From Callaeas wilsoni (Eukaryota; Chordata; Aves; Passeriformes; Callaeidae), in NCBI GenBank assembly GCA_013398955.1, contig VWPU01012707.1:469997-533996 (forward strand): a stretch of DNA of 64,000 bases. The letters are read 5' to 3'. Made by a program: the position numbers and the translations under genes. Shown here piece after piece: positions 15,601 to 30,600 of this stretch. The number at the start of each line of letters is the position of its first letter. Position 1 is the first letter of the stretch. The notes under the pieces were generated by a model that worked only from the letters and a program-made list of their open reading frames with translations, searched no databases and was not told where the DNA came from.

Positions 15601-18600
15601 ACGCAGAAATTAATATATTCATGAGAACTCCTGATGAAAGAGTAGAACAAGGACTGCAGAGGGGTTTGGTTCTCATGAAGAAAAATAAGCTATCAAATGA
15701 TTTTCAAAGGGAAGGAAAGTCTTGACCGGACACTCCTCACATCTTGGGGTAAGTTTCTGATTTTTAATGGAAAAAAATTTGAGAAATGTTGAGTGAGAGT
15801 TATCTGACTATATGTATGTGTCAAGATCTAACCTAAGCATGATGACTGCCTTTAAGGGCGAGTTTCATGTCATCCTCCAGCGGTCCCCTGCAAAACAGTC
15901 AGAAGGATCATATCCTAAAATGCCCTTGATTGTAAAGAGACCCCTGGTTGATGACTTCAGATATAGACATACAGACTTCATTTGCCCAGAATTAGGTGAA
16001 TCAAATCACTCTCTCAGTCAGAGAGATCCCAACTCATCCCAACTCAGCCAGACCTACAGGGCAAAGCATTTCAGAACACGAGCCACAAGACTTAGCAGCT
16101 GCCTTGCTGAAGGAAGGTAGCTCCTTTATGAGATGGTGGGAGGAATCATCAACTAGTTAGTGAAACCATTTCAAGTAGGTCACCAAGTAGTGTCTCTTTC
16201 AGGGTCTTAATTCTGTCTTCCAGCTTCAAATCACAGAATCAGAGAATGTCTTGAATTAAAAGGCACATTAAAGATCATCTAGTTCCAAGCCCCTAGACAT
16301 GGGCAGGGACACCTTACACCATAGCAGGTTGCTAAGGGTCTCATCCAGCCTGCCCTTGAACAGCCCCAGAGATGGGGCATCAGCCTGTTCCAGGGCCTCA
16401 CCACCCTCACAGTAAAGAATTTCTTCCTAATATCGAATCTAAAGCTACTCTCTTTCAGTTTAAAACCTTTATCCTATAACTACATGCTCTTGTAAAAAAG
16501 TCTCTCTTCAGCTTTCCTGTAGGTTCCCTTCGGGTACTGGAAGGCCAGCAATTAGTTCACCTTGAAGCTTTCTCTTCCCCAGGCTGAACTATCCCAATTT
16601 CCCCAGCCTTTACTCATACAAGAGATGCTCTAGCCCTCCAATCATGCTGAAACTGGAACAGAACAAGAACCAGTCTGAACAAATCTCCATCATGCATTGG
16701 GGTAATGAACTGATAATTATGATAGCCTCAAGGCATCTGTGTCTGCACTGACTAAATTAAATAGCTCTTGCTCATCAAATCAGAAAAGACGTTCAATCAT
16801 AGGTGAGTTTTGCTTATTAATTCACTTTCTGTGAAGCCAATACCAGTCTGGAATCTTTTCTAATGTATGCATTTCTCACATTTATTTTTCTCTGCTTCAG
16901 GCAATGGAAGAACAAATGAATATAACATAGTGATGTTATTAAGCCATAAACAGCCCAAGAGCATGGTGGTAGAGCTTTAAGAAGAGAAGCATCTCAAAAC
17001 CACCATTTTTTGGGAGCTTTACTGTATAAAGTTAATTTACCCAACTAGAAGGAGATTACCCTTCTTTTTTAAAAGTGTAATACCTGAAGCTAATTTCCTT
17101 CATCACTGAGAATAAGACCACTAGTGAATGCAAAATCTTCCACAGTGAATGATAGCTACAGAGTTTACATAGTGCATTTGAAAATCATTCTCAACAGGAT
17201 CAAAGCCTTTTACTTCTCATATATATATTGATCTTGGCTATCACTGGGGAGTGATCCTGTCACTTCTAGATCATGCAATATAGTCTTTATGGTTTAAGCA
17301 AAGGGAGTTAGTATTTTCACTCATGGTTATGAAACAGTTCATACCTTCCTCAGTTCAAGCACAGCCAAAGATATGCAATACATACTAAGGAGAGGTTATA
17401 TGCAAATATACAGAGTGATGAACCCTCAAAAATACATTCTGCTTTGGCTTTTCTAGCTCTGTATGGAAGATGATAACCTTGAATGCACTGAAATAACTTT
17501 AAGTTATTGTGAAGGGCCAAAAAAATGCTTCAAATGGTTTTATAAAGTATTGAATTTATACAATTGAGAAAAGTTTAAATTGCTCATATTTTAAAAATGT
17601 AGAACATCTTAAAATACGTTGCTTTAATTATTTAAAAGTGCTTCAGATGCTTAAACTAAGTTACTTTAATTTGGAAAGCCTGTTGAAATATGCACAGATT
17701 TAAAATCTTTTAAAATTGATAAAAAAATTCCTTCTCTTAATTCCAAGTCTTTCGTTAATTAAAAATATTTTTCATTCCAATAGTTCTAAATGCAATTTTC
17801 AGCTAAGCACATCCATGTGCCTTTGATTTCGAACAGTAAAGAGCCATAATAACTAAGTAATTTTTATTTTTATTTTGGATCTTTGCTAAAAAAAATAGAA
17901 AATAAGGCAGATCACAATTTCTGGACTAATATTCTCTCCTTTGCCACAAAAACTCACAGTACACAGAATACCAATGTGAGCTTGCCTCCTCATGCTAATT
18001 TTTTTTCTTAGCATTTTCTTTTTTATTAAGTTTTTTCTAAGTTTGGTCTCCAAAATCCAGTCTCTGGAAGTTAATTTCACAGGGTGGATTTTTGAAGGAA
18101 TTTCCTGGTTTTTTTTAGTATAATTAGCCTTTGTCCCAGAGCCTGAAGGGACTATTGTGATCACCTTTTTGGATTAGTCAGCGGTTCAAGATCCTGCCTC
18201 CATGCAAAACCCCGTACTACTTTTAAATGTACACAGAACACCTCTGAGGAGCTCATCCACACTGGCTTAAAGAACATTTATGAAGTCCATTTAAGTGGCC
18301 TCTTATGCTTCCTTTGGATAAGATAAAGGGACTTCCCTCCACACCCACTGAACACAGTTTTTTTAGGTTTTATTCTTGTAATAAGAATAGCAGTGCCTTT
18401 TTCATTGTGCTCCCTCCTGAAAACCTTCCAGCTTCTCAAGATCCCATTGCCATTTCTCATGCTATATCTAGACAATCACACAAATGTCTTTCCTGTTGCC
18501 TAAACCAAGCAATGGCAGGTGAAATATTCTATAAGCAGCCGCTGATGTTTCATGACTGCTAGCCCTTTTTCTTGTGGGCGACTTTAATTTGATAGATGAA

Positions 18601-21600
18601 GAGGCAGTCTAGGAGGTTCCAGAAGCATGAAGGAGATAAATTCCTGACACATGTGGTGAGTGAGCCTACCAGGAACGGTGCCCTGCTGGACCTGCTGTTC
18701 ATGAACAGAGAAGGACTGATGTGAGATGTGGTCGGAGGCTGTCTGGGGCACAGCAATCCAAAAATGATAGAGTTTACAATTCTTGGTGAAGTGAGGAAGG
18801 GGGTCAACAAAAACTCTGTCTTGGACAGTCCTTAATAACAAAGGAGTCCAGGAGAGCTAGACATACTTTAAGAAAGAAACCTTAAAAGCACAGAAGCAGG
18901 CCATCCCCATGTGCCAAAAAATGAGCTGATGAGGGAAGAAGACTGGCCCGGCTGAACAGGGAGCTCTCACTGGAAATCAGAGAAAAAAAAAGAGTTGATG
19001 ACCTTTTCAAGAAGGGGCAGGTAACTCAGGGAGTGTACAAGGGTGTCATTAGGTCATGTAGAGAGAAAATTAGAAAGGTGAAAACTCAGCTAGAACTCAA
19101 TCTGGCAACTACTGTGAGAGATAATAAAAAGTGCTTTTAAAAACAAATTAACAACAAAAGGAGAGCTAAGGAAATTCCCCACCCTTAGATGTGAGGAAGC
19201 AGGGAACATTGTAACCAAGGACCAGGAAAAGGCTGAGGTACTTGTACTTTCTTTGCCTCAGTCTTTAACAGCAAGACTGGTTATCCCCAGGGCAACATGC
19301 CCCCTAAGCTGGTAGACAGGGACTGGGAGCAGAATGGAACCCCTGCAATCCAAGAGGAAGCAGTTAGTGACCCACTGTGCCACTTGGACACTCACAAGTC
19401 CATGTGAGTGAAAAGGACCTGGCGGTGCTGGTTGACAGCAGCTGAACATGATCAAGCGTGTCCCCAGGTGGCCAAGAAGGCCAGTGGCATCCTGGCCTGT
19501 ATCAGCAATAGTGCAGCCAGCAGGACCAGGGCAGCGTTTGTCCCCCTGTACTCAGCACTGGAGAGGCCACACCTCAAGGGCTGTGTCCAGTGCTGGGCCC
19601 CTCAGAAGAAGAAAGACATTGAGGGGCTGGAGCGTGTTTGGAGAAGGGCAATGGAGCTGGGGAAGGGTCTAGAGAGTGAGTCCCATGAGGAGAGGCTGAA
19701 GGAGCTGGGGGTGTTCAGCCAGGAGAGGAGGAGGCTCAGGGGTCAGGCTTATCATTCTACAACTGCCTGAAAGGAGGTTGTAGCCTGGTGGGGGTTAGCC
19801 TCTTCTTCCAGGCAACCAGCCACAGGACAAGAGGAAATGGCCTCAAGCTGCACCAGGGGAGGTTCAGGCCGGACATCAGGAGGAATTTCTTCATTGACGG
19901 GGTTGTCAAGTATTGAAAAAGACTGTCCGGGAAGGTGGTGGAGTCACCATCCCTGGAAGTGCTCAAGAAATTACTGGATGTGGCACTTAGTGCTATGGTT
20001 GAGTTGTCATGGTGGTGATCAGTCAAAGGCTGGACTCAATGATCTTGGAGGTCTTTTCCAATCTTAATGATTCTGTGATTCCATTATCAGATGTGTTACC
20101 TCTGAAACAGATAGACATGTATCTTTCAAATCTGCACTTTTTAAGATTCAGCTGATCCTTCAAATATTTCTCTTCTTAATGAGAACGCCCTTTTTTCCTC
20201 AAGGCAAGACTGTCTTCCATTTGTGTGTGAATATCCATGTGAATACATTAAAATAAAAAATGTAATATTTTTTGATTGCAACCTGTACATCATACAAAAA
20301 GATAGCTCTGCATAAAAAACTATCCTGCATTGTTACTTACTATTAATGTGATATGATGTGATTTGTAAATTATATTCGGGCTATCAGCAAGGGTGAAAAC
20401 TTTACCTTGCAGTTGTAAATACCAAGTATTGATTAAAAGAAATTCAACCAATTAATGTTAAAATGGATACTTTAGTAGCTGTCAGTTAAGTAATAACACT
20501 GTCTATAATAACAAGCCACACCAGGAAGCTTGATAATGTTCCACACAGAACTCACTACAAAACCACTAGAGTTAAGCTGAAAAAAAATAACTACAGTTCT
20601 TAAAGGTAGTAATAAGTTCCACAGACAAAGGCAGATTTATAGACTCCTAGAACAGTAAAAATTCAATAGTTATGTGATATAGCTATAGCATATGAAAATT
20701 CATGCAATCATTTCTGGTCAAAACCTCATATAATATAGATTGCTTGCCTGTATAATCTTGAAAATCATCCACAGAGTTCTTCTGTAAACATTAAGATGTT
20801 GGATGATAAAAATCTGACAGTTCTAGGCACTGAAGATTACTCACCCTTGAAGGTCTCACTGCAGTATAAATTACTGAAAAATGAATCCCTCGTTCCTGCA
20901 GATCCATAGTCACTCTTCCAATTATTTTGTCTGTAAATAGAAACATGTATAATCCAACAAACCCTTTAAGTTGAGAAAGCTAAAATCCTACAGTAGTTGG
21001 CGAAGTAATGAGCTAGATATTTAAGCTTTTTCAGTCTGTTTAAGCAACTTAAGTGCTCATTCTGTCTAGGTACAATAGATACAAATGGGATAAGACATGC
21101 TTGGTGTCTTGAAAAATGCACAATTTCAGTGAGGTAATATTAAAAAAAAAAATAACAGTTCAGGGGTGATTTTGAAAATGAAAAGTAAAACCATGGAAAA
21201 TATGTCCAAACATTTGAACTTTGGGCAATTAAAAGCAGGAGCAGAAGAAATCACATAAGATACGAGAGCAGGATGCATATACTGCTAGTCAAGTGACCAG
21301 TAAATAAATAAATAATAAAATTTAAGCAGTATTGTTCTGTGAATTACAAAATACACATAACTTCCACTGAGAAGCAACACTCAAAATGTGGTGTTTAGTG
21401 TGGGGCATGATATGTATAATATTGGTAGCAATATTTCTTTTGCCTTCCGTGGATTTAAAGCCTGCTTCCTCACCCCCAACAGGACACCTGAAAATTTTCC
21501 TGCTGATTACATTGCAGGCCAAAGGAGAAATATGGTGGAATAATTCTGAAAAAGGAACGAGAGGTCAAATAAGGAAGAGAAGGCCTTTCAAAGAGGTCCA

Positions 21601-24600
21601 AATATGCCTCTACAAAAGATCCTCCTCTAGTTCTGAAACCACAGGCAGTTGCAATAAATACTTACAATAATAAGTTTATAAATGTTATATAAATGTTTTC
21701 AATATTTATGCAGAAACATGAACATCTGCTTATAAGGAGCATAATAGTTGTGAATCATGAACCATTATTAGTGTTGTTATTGGGACTGCTTGAGAAGCAA
21801 GCAAGCAGACTCACATTTATTGTTTCAGTGCCTTCCCACTTCTTATTCATATACCAGCCTGGTGGATGAATATTTTATAACCTGGACATACAAACTTCTC
21901 AGATTTTGAGGTTATACTTCACAGAAATTGTGTTTTATTTGCATATGCTGAAAATAAGAGTTTATATTATTACCCTCTTTAACCACTTACATTTTCTGTA
22001 ATTATAGTGTCCTAGCTGAGTAAAATATCTGGCTTTTGTAAGAATTCAAGCACTGTTTTTTTCTGTAGGGTTTCAGCTGAACTGATATCCTCATATCAGT
22101 CAAGAATCATAGCCGTGTAAATTCTCCTTCTAAAAATTATTGCTAAGAGAATTTACTATAAGAAATGTACTTACTCCGAAAAACAACTGACTATAAACTA
22201 CTGCCATAATTACATTGGTTGTGGAGATCCAAGGCATTATATAATGTAGATTTTGTATTCTGGATTCATAGATTTTGGAAATTCTCCTCAGCCTTAGCAA
22301 AAATTTGCAGAACAAAAAAAATAGTATATATAAAAATGCAGAGATTGACTTTGGGTTTTCTCTCATTAAAGCATCCAATAGCTTTCTGAAACAACATGTT
22401 ATTTGCATTTCCCTTCAGAAAGGAGCTACATGTAACTATAGTTACCAGTAACATCTATAACTCTTGCCTTCAGGAAGATTCTAGAGGTAATTCCTTCATC
22501 CAGAGAAGCTTCTGTGAATATCCTTATGACAACAGAGTTCATATAGATCTCGTTTGTCTCTACCTTTCTTACGAAGTATTTTCAAATTCTCCAAAGAAAA
22601 GAGCTCAGATTGTCCACCATATTTTAGAGCACCTAAATTAGGTGCCTACATGGGAACAACAGTGCCGATTCTGTCCTTGGCCGAGCAAAGTGGCACATCT
22701 TCCCTAACCCACACACCTTCTTCTTGATTAACATCTAGTTGATACTAACCAAAAAGTTGGCACAGCCTTTTCTTCCATCCTCCCACAGATCACCTGTTAA
22801 CTTTGCTTTCCCAAAACAAAGTGGCCTGATACAACAGTTGCATGAGTCTACAGTGTGCCCTGGCAGCCAGGAGGGCCAGCCATGTCCTGGGGGCATCAGG
22901 CACAGCATGGCCAGGCAGGCAAGGACTGCGAGGGGTCTGCCCCATCCTGCTGTGCGCTGGGGCGGCCTCACCTCGGGTGCTGGGGGCAGTTCTGGCACCA
23001 CAATATAAAAACGACATTAAGCAATTAAAGACCATCCAAAGAAGTCCACGAGGATGGTGAATGGTCTGAAGGGGCAGGGGAGCCTTATGAGGAGCCGCTG
23101 AGGTCAATTGGTCTGTTCAGCCTGGAGAAGATGAGACTGACTCACTGCAGTTACAACTTCCTCATGAGGGGAAGAGAAGGGGCAGACACTGCTGATCTCA
23201 CCACTCGTGACCAGTGACAGGACTCAAGGAAACAGCAGGAAACTGATTCAGTGGAGGTTTAGGCTGGATAGCAGGAGAAGGTTTTCTACCCAGAGCACTG
23301 CAACAGGCTCCCCAGAGAAGTGGCAGAGGACCAAACCTGACAGAGTTCAAGAAGCATTTGGAGAACACTGTAAGGAACATGATGTGATTCTTGGGGTGTT
23401 CTGTGCAGGGCCGGGATGGACTCAGTGATCCCAATGGGTCCTTTCCAACTCAGTATACTCTATGATACTATGATTCTAGGGCTTGGGAAGCTTTATCTTG
23501 AACCCATGCAGCTGATGAAAAAAATGTTCCATAAAGAAAAAGCCAAGACCAACATTAAGCCAAGGCTCAACTACCCAGTATGCTCTGAGGATGAGAAAAG
23601 AGTACAAAATAACTCCTCTGAAACTCAGAGATGAAAACCCAACTGCTTGTTTTAGTATAAAACCCACTCATTTTGGACTAATGCAAAAACAAAAAAGGAT
23701 ACACAATTAATTTCTGTACTAAGGTATTTTCCCCTGATTTTCAAATCTGCTTCTGATTTCACAACCCCAGTTCTGAGCAGAAACAGTCATAGCCACTAAG
23801 AACACGTTAATTATCAGCCCACTACACTGTAAACCCACAAAACCACCACTTCAGTGATTTGCACACATTGTAATTCGATTTCTAATTTAGAGTAGTAAGG
23901 GAAAGCTCTGCAATGAGATGCCTCTCAGTGCCATTTTCATGTATGGCACGTCTTTTTCAACCAGATGCTAGAGAAGAAAAGTGTTTTATAGTATTATATT
24001 GAGAGATTCAACTTTAACAAGTAGTGTTGAATACACTGCAAAACCAATAAAAGACTGATCTCAAAGGCGAAGAAGGCCATCAGTACTGTTTTATAAAGAT
24101 TAGAAAAACATCTCCTATTCATGCAGACACCCTTTGTTGAGACCAAGGCCTTGGAATTGCCTGGCACCTCCAGTTGCCAGTGTGCAAGGTGAGACAGAAG
24201 GAGGCAGCTCAGGTTGCACAGACATGCAGAGTTTGGGCTCAGAGAATGAGCAAAGGCCCATGCCTGAAGCAGATGTGAATTTATCAAGCTTACATTTCAT
24301 GTCACAGAGCTGTACCCACGTGGATTTTTAATCAGACGCTTAGTGTCTGATTAAAATTAAGACAACCACAGCTTATAAATACTGTAGAAAGGGAATGGAA
24401 TAAAAGCCTTTAAATAGTAGTAGCAAAGTAAAGCCTGGGAACTAGAGAATAGAACCTGCTAAGTGAAAACACAAATTATGAAATGATACTTATGTCTAGG
24501 TAATATTACTTACCATTTTCAGCAATTGCTTCCAGGGTGGAAACCTCTTTTAAACCACTAGAGAAAAAGAGGGAGAAAAATAATTAAAAATCTTTTCTAG

Positions 24601-27600
24601 GCAAGAATGATGTGAATCAGAAATGTATGAAGATACTGGCTGATAAAAGGATTACTGTCAGTCTCTCTGTTATTCTTTCATCTCCTCCTAATGACCTTTT
24701 TCTTCTGCAAAGCCATTAAAAATGTAGGGACCACATCTTCAGATGATTCTTAAACCCCGCAAACTTCCTAGACAGCAGAGAAGCCATGCTACTGACAGTA
24801 TTTTGATCAGTCTCTGGGAAGCTTTTTTTCGTTTGGTGTTAGCCCCTTGTTTAACATTTGTACAGGAGCTCCTCAAAATAGTTATCACGCCTCTTTTTGT
24901 TTAATGATGTGACAGCTAGAATTGCATTTCTTCAGGACACACTGATACCTGCATCTTACACCAACATGTATAAGTGCCCAAGTAACAAGCTGGGAAGAAG
25001 AGTAAGTAGAAGAAGCTGAGCAACCGTGCTTTATATTTTCTAAATATATATTCACCTGAAGGAACAGTTTCTCCCTATCTCTGTTAGATCACAGCTCTCA
25101 GAGAGCTGCAAACGTGAAGAATTATAGCCCTCCTCCTTCCACAGTGATGGAAAATCAGGATCTTTACTACCTTCAGGTTTGTCTGTATGTTTATTTGCTT
25201 GCTTATTTATCCTGCCAGTATTTTTGACCCCTGGAATGCCTTCTAGCAATTAATTCTGCAGGTTAATCATGTGTCAAGTAGAATAATTGAGCCTTTCTGC
25301 TAAAAAGCGTGTTGCCATTTAGTTTTATTAGCTGCCCCTTTGTTCTCATATAATGAGGCAGACAAAACAGGAATGCCTGACTGCCTTTTTCAACATAATT
25401 CGTCTCTTACACCTCATATGTTCATCAGGGAACTTTGAAAAACACTGAATTCATCCTTGTAAGAGAAACAATTTTGATAACCCTACAACCTTCCACTTCA
25501 TTTTTGTGAATTTCCTGAATACAACCAACATTTTCAAAAGCTCTAAAAATCATGCACACATGTGGGTCAGTTCTGTTTGGGACAAGCTCCTACCTGGCAA
25601 GTGGTTGTAGCTGAACCACCAGTAAATTCGAGTTAGATGCATTCACTTCCAGCTGAGAGACATCGAGATTAGTTACATTTGTTAACTTCCAATCTCCAGA
25701 TTCTTGAAGAACACTCAGGAGATACCTGGTAGCCTTGCAGTCAACAGCTGGCAAAACTAAAGATGAAGGGGAAGACTGAAGAATTTCCTGTAATAAATTT
25801 ATGAAAAGTTGATTTACTTGCTGAATATTTACTTGCTTAATAATTAAACACAACCCTTTTTTTAATGTATCCTTAATTTAACGTTCAAGGTGAGGAACTT
25901 CCACAGTAAAGAGGACATGAACATTCAGATCTTCAGGCTGTTGCAGCCTCTTTCATGCTGTTACATCTCTCTCCCTCTGATGCAAGTGTTGTGGTGCGCC
26001 CAACACTTTTGTCCTATTATTCCTTTTTTCCTTTTTGTCTGTTCTTTGACTGCTTACCACTTTTCTGACCTGCTCTGGTTCTTTCTAATTGCTCACATCT
26101 TCCTTCCTAGGCAAATGCTATAGGCATTTTCACATTTCTATAGAAGCTTATAAGGGAGGATTATACAGCACTGTCTGATTTATCAGACAATGGTAGAAAA
26201 GTAACTGCAGAAATTAAAATAGAGCAGAAAGCACTGATCTTGTGTACAGGTCTTTGAGTAGTGTTTTTAGCACCTCTTGTAAGAAAAAGATGAAACATTT
26301 CATTTTGATTTGTTCACAGATTTGAATTCAGACCTGAAATTCTGAGCAATTCAACAATTTTGTTTTATTTTCAATATTTTAATCCCTTGTCCCATAGCAG
26401 CAGCCAGAATGGCAATAGCCATTTCATCCAAGGATATATATTAAGCAGACTACTTATTTAATGTAGAATAAGATATAAAATGTATCATTACTGATTAACA
26501 CCTTAATTGTGCCTCTGCTCCTAACCAATGCTGCACTGCCATCTGTCTCAGCTTCCAGCCACTGATATTCAGCTGCTTTTCATCTGAAGGGTAGACACAG
26601 CTGGGTATCAACTCAATAGCCTCAGGTAGGCAATCTGATCCCATGCCTCTTTGTCCTTCTTGCCACTTGGCAATTGTGCACTTTGCTTTACAATACCCAT
26701 ATGTTGCTTTACACATTTTAGGATTTCAGCTACCATGCTGTTCAAAACATGAAAACTCCAAAAGGGGGTGGAGAATGAAGAGGATATTGAGAAACACCTG
26801 GTTCTGTGTTCTGCTAAAGGAAACCACACAGTAGCTAGGAACAGGAGAGGGACAAGGAGAGAAAGGAAGGGGAAAAGAAGGAGAAGTGGGAGGTTCAATT
26901 TTAACTTTCCAGTTATTATCTATCCCACAAACTTTTACACTGTAGCCATGTCCTTCAAATGTATGCATAAAGCTATAAGTTATAATTTTAATGAAAATTG
27001 ATCTGATGTACTTTACCTGATAAAGTGTTTTGCAGCTACAGGAAGTATTGTTGAAAAAACCTCCATGCTGTACTGTATAGTGGGAAACATGACACTAATG
27101 TTTGGGTTTTTTTCTGAGGGTTACAGACAGATCCAAGGAACTGTCGAGAAGAAAACCTTAAGTCCAAGAATGGGAGGAAGCATTCCAAAGAAAAAAATAC
27201 AGACTATAACAATGAGGAAGGACTATAACGGGCAAAAGTTTGATGTGGCTTTCACAAAAAAGTTTTGCCTCACAATTCAGCTGAAGATATCTGAAGGGGT
27301 CAATAGGCATGTACTCTAGGAAGCTCTAGATGGTACAGTCTACTTGGACCCACACAAGGCATTCGTCAGACTCTCGAAGCAAGGACTACTGAAGAAACTA
27401 AGCTGCTTTGGAGAGAGAGAGAGAGGCAGTCTTCACGTGAAGGTAGCTAAAGAACAGGTAAAGATTTAGCAAGCAAGGGGTAGAAAAAAGTATCTGTTAC
27501 TGCATTAAGGTCTGTTCTGTTCCATATGTTCCTAAACTATCTGATAAAAAGATAAATACTGAGCTAATGAAACTTGCTCATTATGCTGAATTGTTCAGGT

Positions 27601-30600
27601 TAGTAAAGGCAGTGGCTGACTGATGAACCACAGAAGCAGCTTCTGGTACAACCTCTTGGGCAACTGAGTAACTGGTAAGATTCAATGTAAATTGATTTTA
27701 GCATGGTACAGGGTGACAGAAAAACAAACCTAATTTTACATACACCATAACAGGTAATAGACTCAAAACTGAGTGTTACTCTTCAGTACAGCTCTTTGAA
27801 AATGGTAATTCAGAGGCTGATAGTGATCAGGATTGAAAAAAATCAAATATTAATAATATTTTAGAAAAGGCTAGAGAACGAAACATCATCATGTCACTGA
27901 ATAAATCTATGATGAACTTTTATCTTGATTATTATGCAGTTCTGTGCATGTTCCCTTGTCAAAAAATAATATAATAAAACTAAAAGAAGGGAAATAAAGA
28001 CAATCAAAACTTTATTAGAACCTCTGTATCACAGGTGATTAAATAGTACTGCTCAGTCTATGACCACTGAGTGAGGATAGGATGGAGTTACCAGACCACA
28101 ACTGGCAATGACTTACAGTCATAATTATGTAGCTGCACAGCTGGCCACTAATTGGAGTGTGTTAATATACACTGCAGTTCTAAGGAGCTGAGCATTGTCT
28201 GGGGAAAGCCAAAGCTAATACTAAAGAAAAATCGTTTGTAGGGTAGGTGACTGCTTGACAAAGAATTTCCCCAAATGCTAATTTTTGTATTTTATTATTT
28301 AATTTAGAAGTTGTTTGAAAGTTCAAGATAAATGGTCTACCTGGATGTATTGTATTAACTGGAAATAAGATTCTTTTATTGCATGCAAACCCACTGATAC
28401 CAAAAGCTCAGAACAGCTGCTAATGCAGCTGAACAAATCGAGTATCTGCAAATGTTTCTAGGGTTTACAAACCTATAATTCTTTTTCAAATAACACTTTC
28501 TTCTTGTAGTACACGTGCTGCTACATGCACTTACACATTCTAAATGAAATCTCCAGCTTAGGTTTATGAATAAGTTTGCATTTCAAAAGTTCATAAGGAG
28601 GATTCTTGAGAGCAATGGAACATTTATTATAGCTTCACTGATCACTCGTATAATATAGACTGTGTAGGTAAAAAACTTGTGATTATGCAACAGCAAAGAT
28701 TCTAATTTCCCCAGTGAGGAAATTCAGACCCGACCTTCACTTTGTCCTGTGTTGTGTGAATATTATTGCAATCTTTCATAGCATGATTAAGAATTGATTT
28801 CTTACCCAAAGTACCTCAAGTGGAGTTCAAGTAATACGGTAGCAACCAAGAAAATTTTTGTAGACTCATTACGTCCAATATGGATGACTATAAAGTTCCT
28901 TTTCTAGCCCTTAGACCTAAACCCTATGCAATAGATATTGACAAAACTCTCTCTATGGGCACCTAGGTGAAAAAGAAGTATGTAATTTATACAACTCATT
29001 TTCTTTCACTCACATTACAGCACCTCACCTCCATCAAACTACACTAGAAGAGCATTAAGATTGCCAAATCCAACAGAACAAATGAAGGAAGTGCTGGAGT
29101 TAAGGCGAGCAATTTGTAAAAAGAAACTTTTCAGTCTTAAAGAAGCCATAATAAGGAAAAATTTCTCAGCTTTAAGACAGAGAGGGAACAGAGGCAAGGT
29201 CAGGAAAAAAACCAATTGCTGACATTTATTCAGACTGTTAAAAACTTGAGTTTAAAGCTTTGACCTGCCAGATACAGACAAAGATTTACTTAAATATGAC
29301 CTTTTGTTTAGCTGAGGACCTCCTCACCAGCCCTCACTAGGTCCCCAATCCCCTTGTAAACCACCTGATTCCTAAACCCATCAGTCTCTGGCCTCATCTC
29401 TAGCCTTTAAAGCCTTTAATCTCTATCTACAGTGCTGATGGAGTCCTGATTACAAGGCAAAAGAAGAATGTTTTAAATACTTTGATATACCTCTTCTTAA
29501 ACATCCAGGGTCTACTTAAATAAGACCACCACATTATTAGGAACTTGCAATGTCATGCATTGCAATGCATGTCAAACAGCTCAAATTAAACCAGTTTTGT
29601 AGTCAGGCAGCAATAACAATTTGCTCCAGACACAGCCTCACAGAGATGTTAAACCCTGAGAAGATACGGCATAGCAGAGAAGAACCTGCAGACTTGTGCA
29701 TCTGCCTGCGGACACAACCACTGATCCTTACAGTACAGATGATTATCACTCCCACTCCTTCCTCAGAAAACCCATGTAGATACTCTGAATAATTTTTTCT
29801 CTTCCATCTCTCTCCAGTGTTAAAATGCTGTTATATGACAAAGAGGTGAATATCTCCAATTCCAGTTATACAAGGAAGACGCGAGGTTCTCAGTACAGAT
29901 GTAGAGACAGGTATTATGTGAATATTTATGTATTTAATTATATATAGTGCTTGCTGTGTGGTGCTTGGGAATTTACACTTCTTTGTCTGGTCTGATACCA
30001 TTTACATTACTAATAGCTCTGTTCATCCTGCACTGCCTCCAGGAATGTCTTTATGACTTCCACAAGTGAACATTTTGTCTAATTACATTTCAATAAACTG
30101 TCATGTAAGTATAACCATAGATGCGCTGCACAAGATCCATAAACCTTCTCAATAAGGGCAGAATTTGAAGCTATTGACTGACTCAGGAGGATTCCATCTT
30201 AAATTCTGTGCCTAGAGTTTATTTCAAATTAATCAATTAGAATTATTTTTTTCATGAAGACTAAGGCAATACAGCATCTAGTGATATATTAACGTAATAC
30301 AAATATAAAACAGTTAACTCCCTGAATGAGCTTCAATTTCTGTAAAAACAAAACAGGTATTAAATTCTGAAAATAAGAAAAAAATTGTTGGTTCCTATAA
30401 GTTATTTTCTTCCTCTGGCTTCAAAACAGAATTTTGGGATGTTGATCTTGAAGTTTATATTGATTTTTAAAAATAGAAAATTGCAGCATATTTAAGAACA
30501 ATTTTGTCAGTTACGATGAATTGTGAAAACTCAGTCTTTAAAAATATAACAGCTACAAAGCATGTATCTGCAAACTCAGTTGATTTCCTTTAACACATCT

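Larger units (their letters stand above)
1485..20844 (-). other. ATP6AP1-like intron 6, 19.4 kb
   Basis: One intron by exon phase. It contains the CR1 fragments listed at 3180, 6001, 9935, 11885, 16215 and 18560, plus simple repeats. I looked for an alternative exon or nested gene and found none that could be supported. Confidence 0.7.

Noticed and set aside
18560..20085. Plus-strand open frames here (for example 19408-19770) as host genes
   Set aside because: They fall entirely inside a CR1 LINE and translate degenerate ORF2 or 3' UTR sequence.
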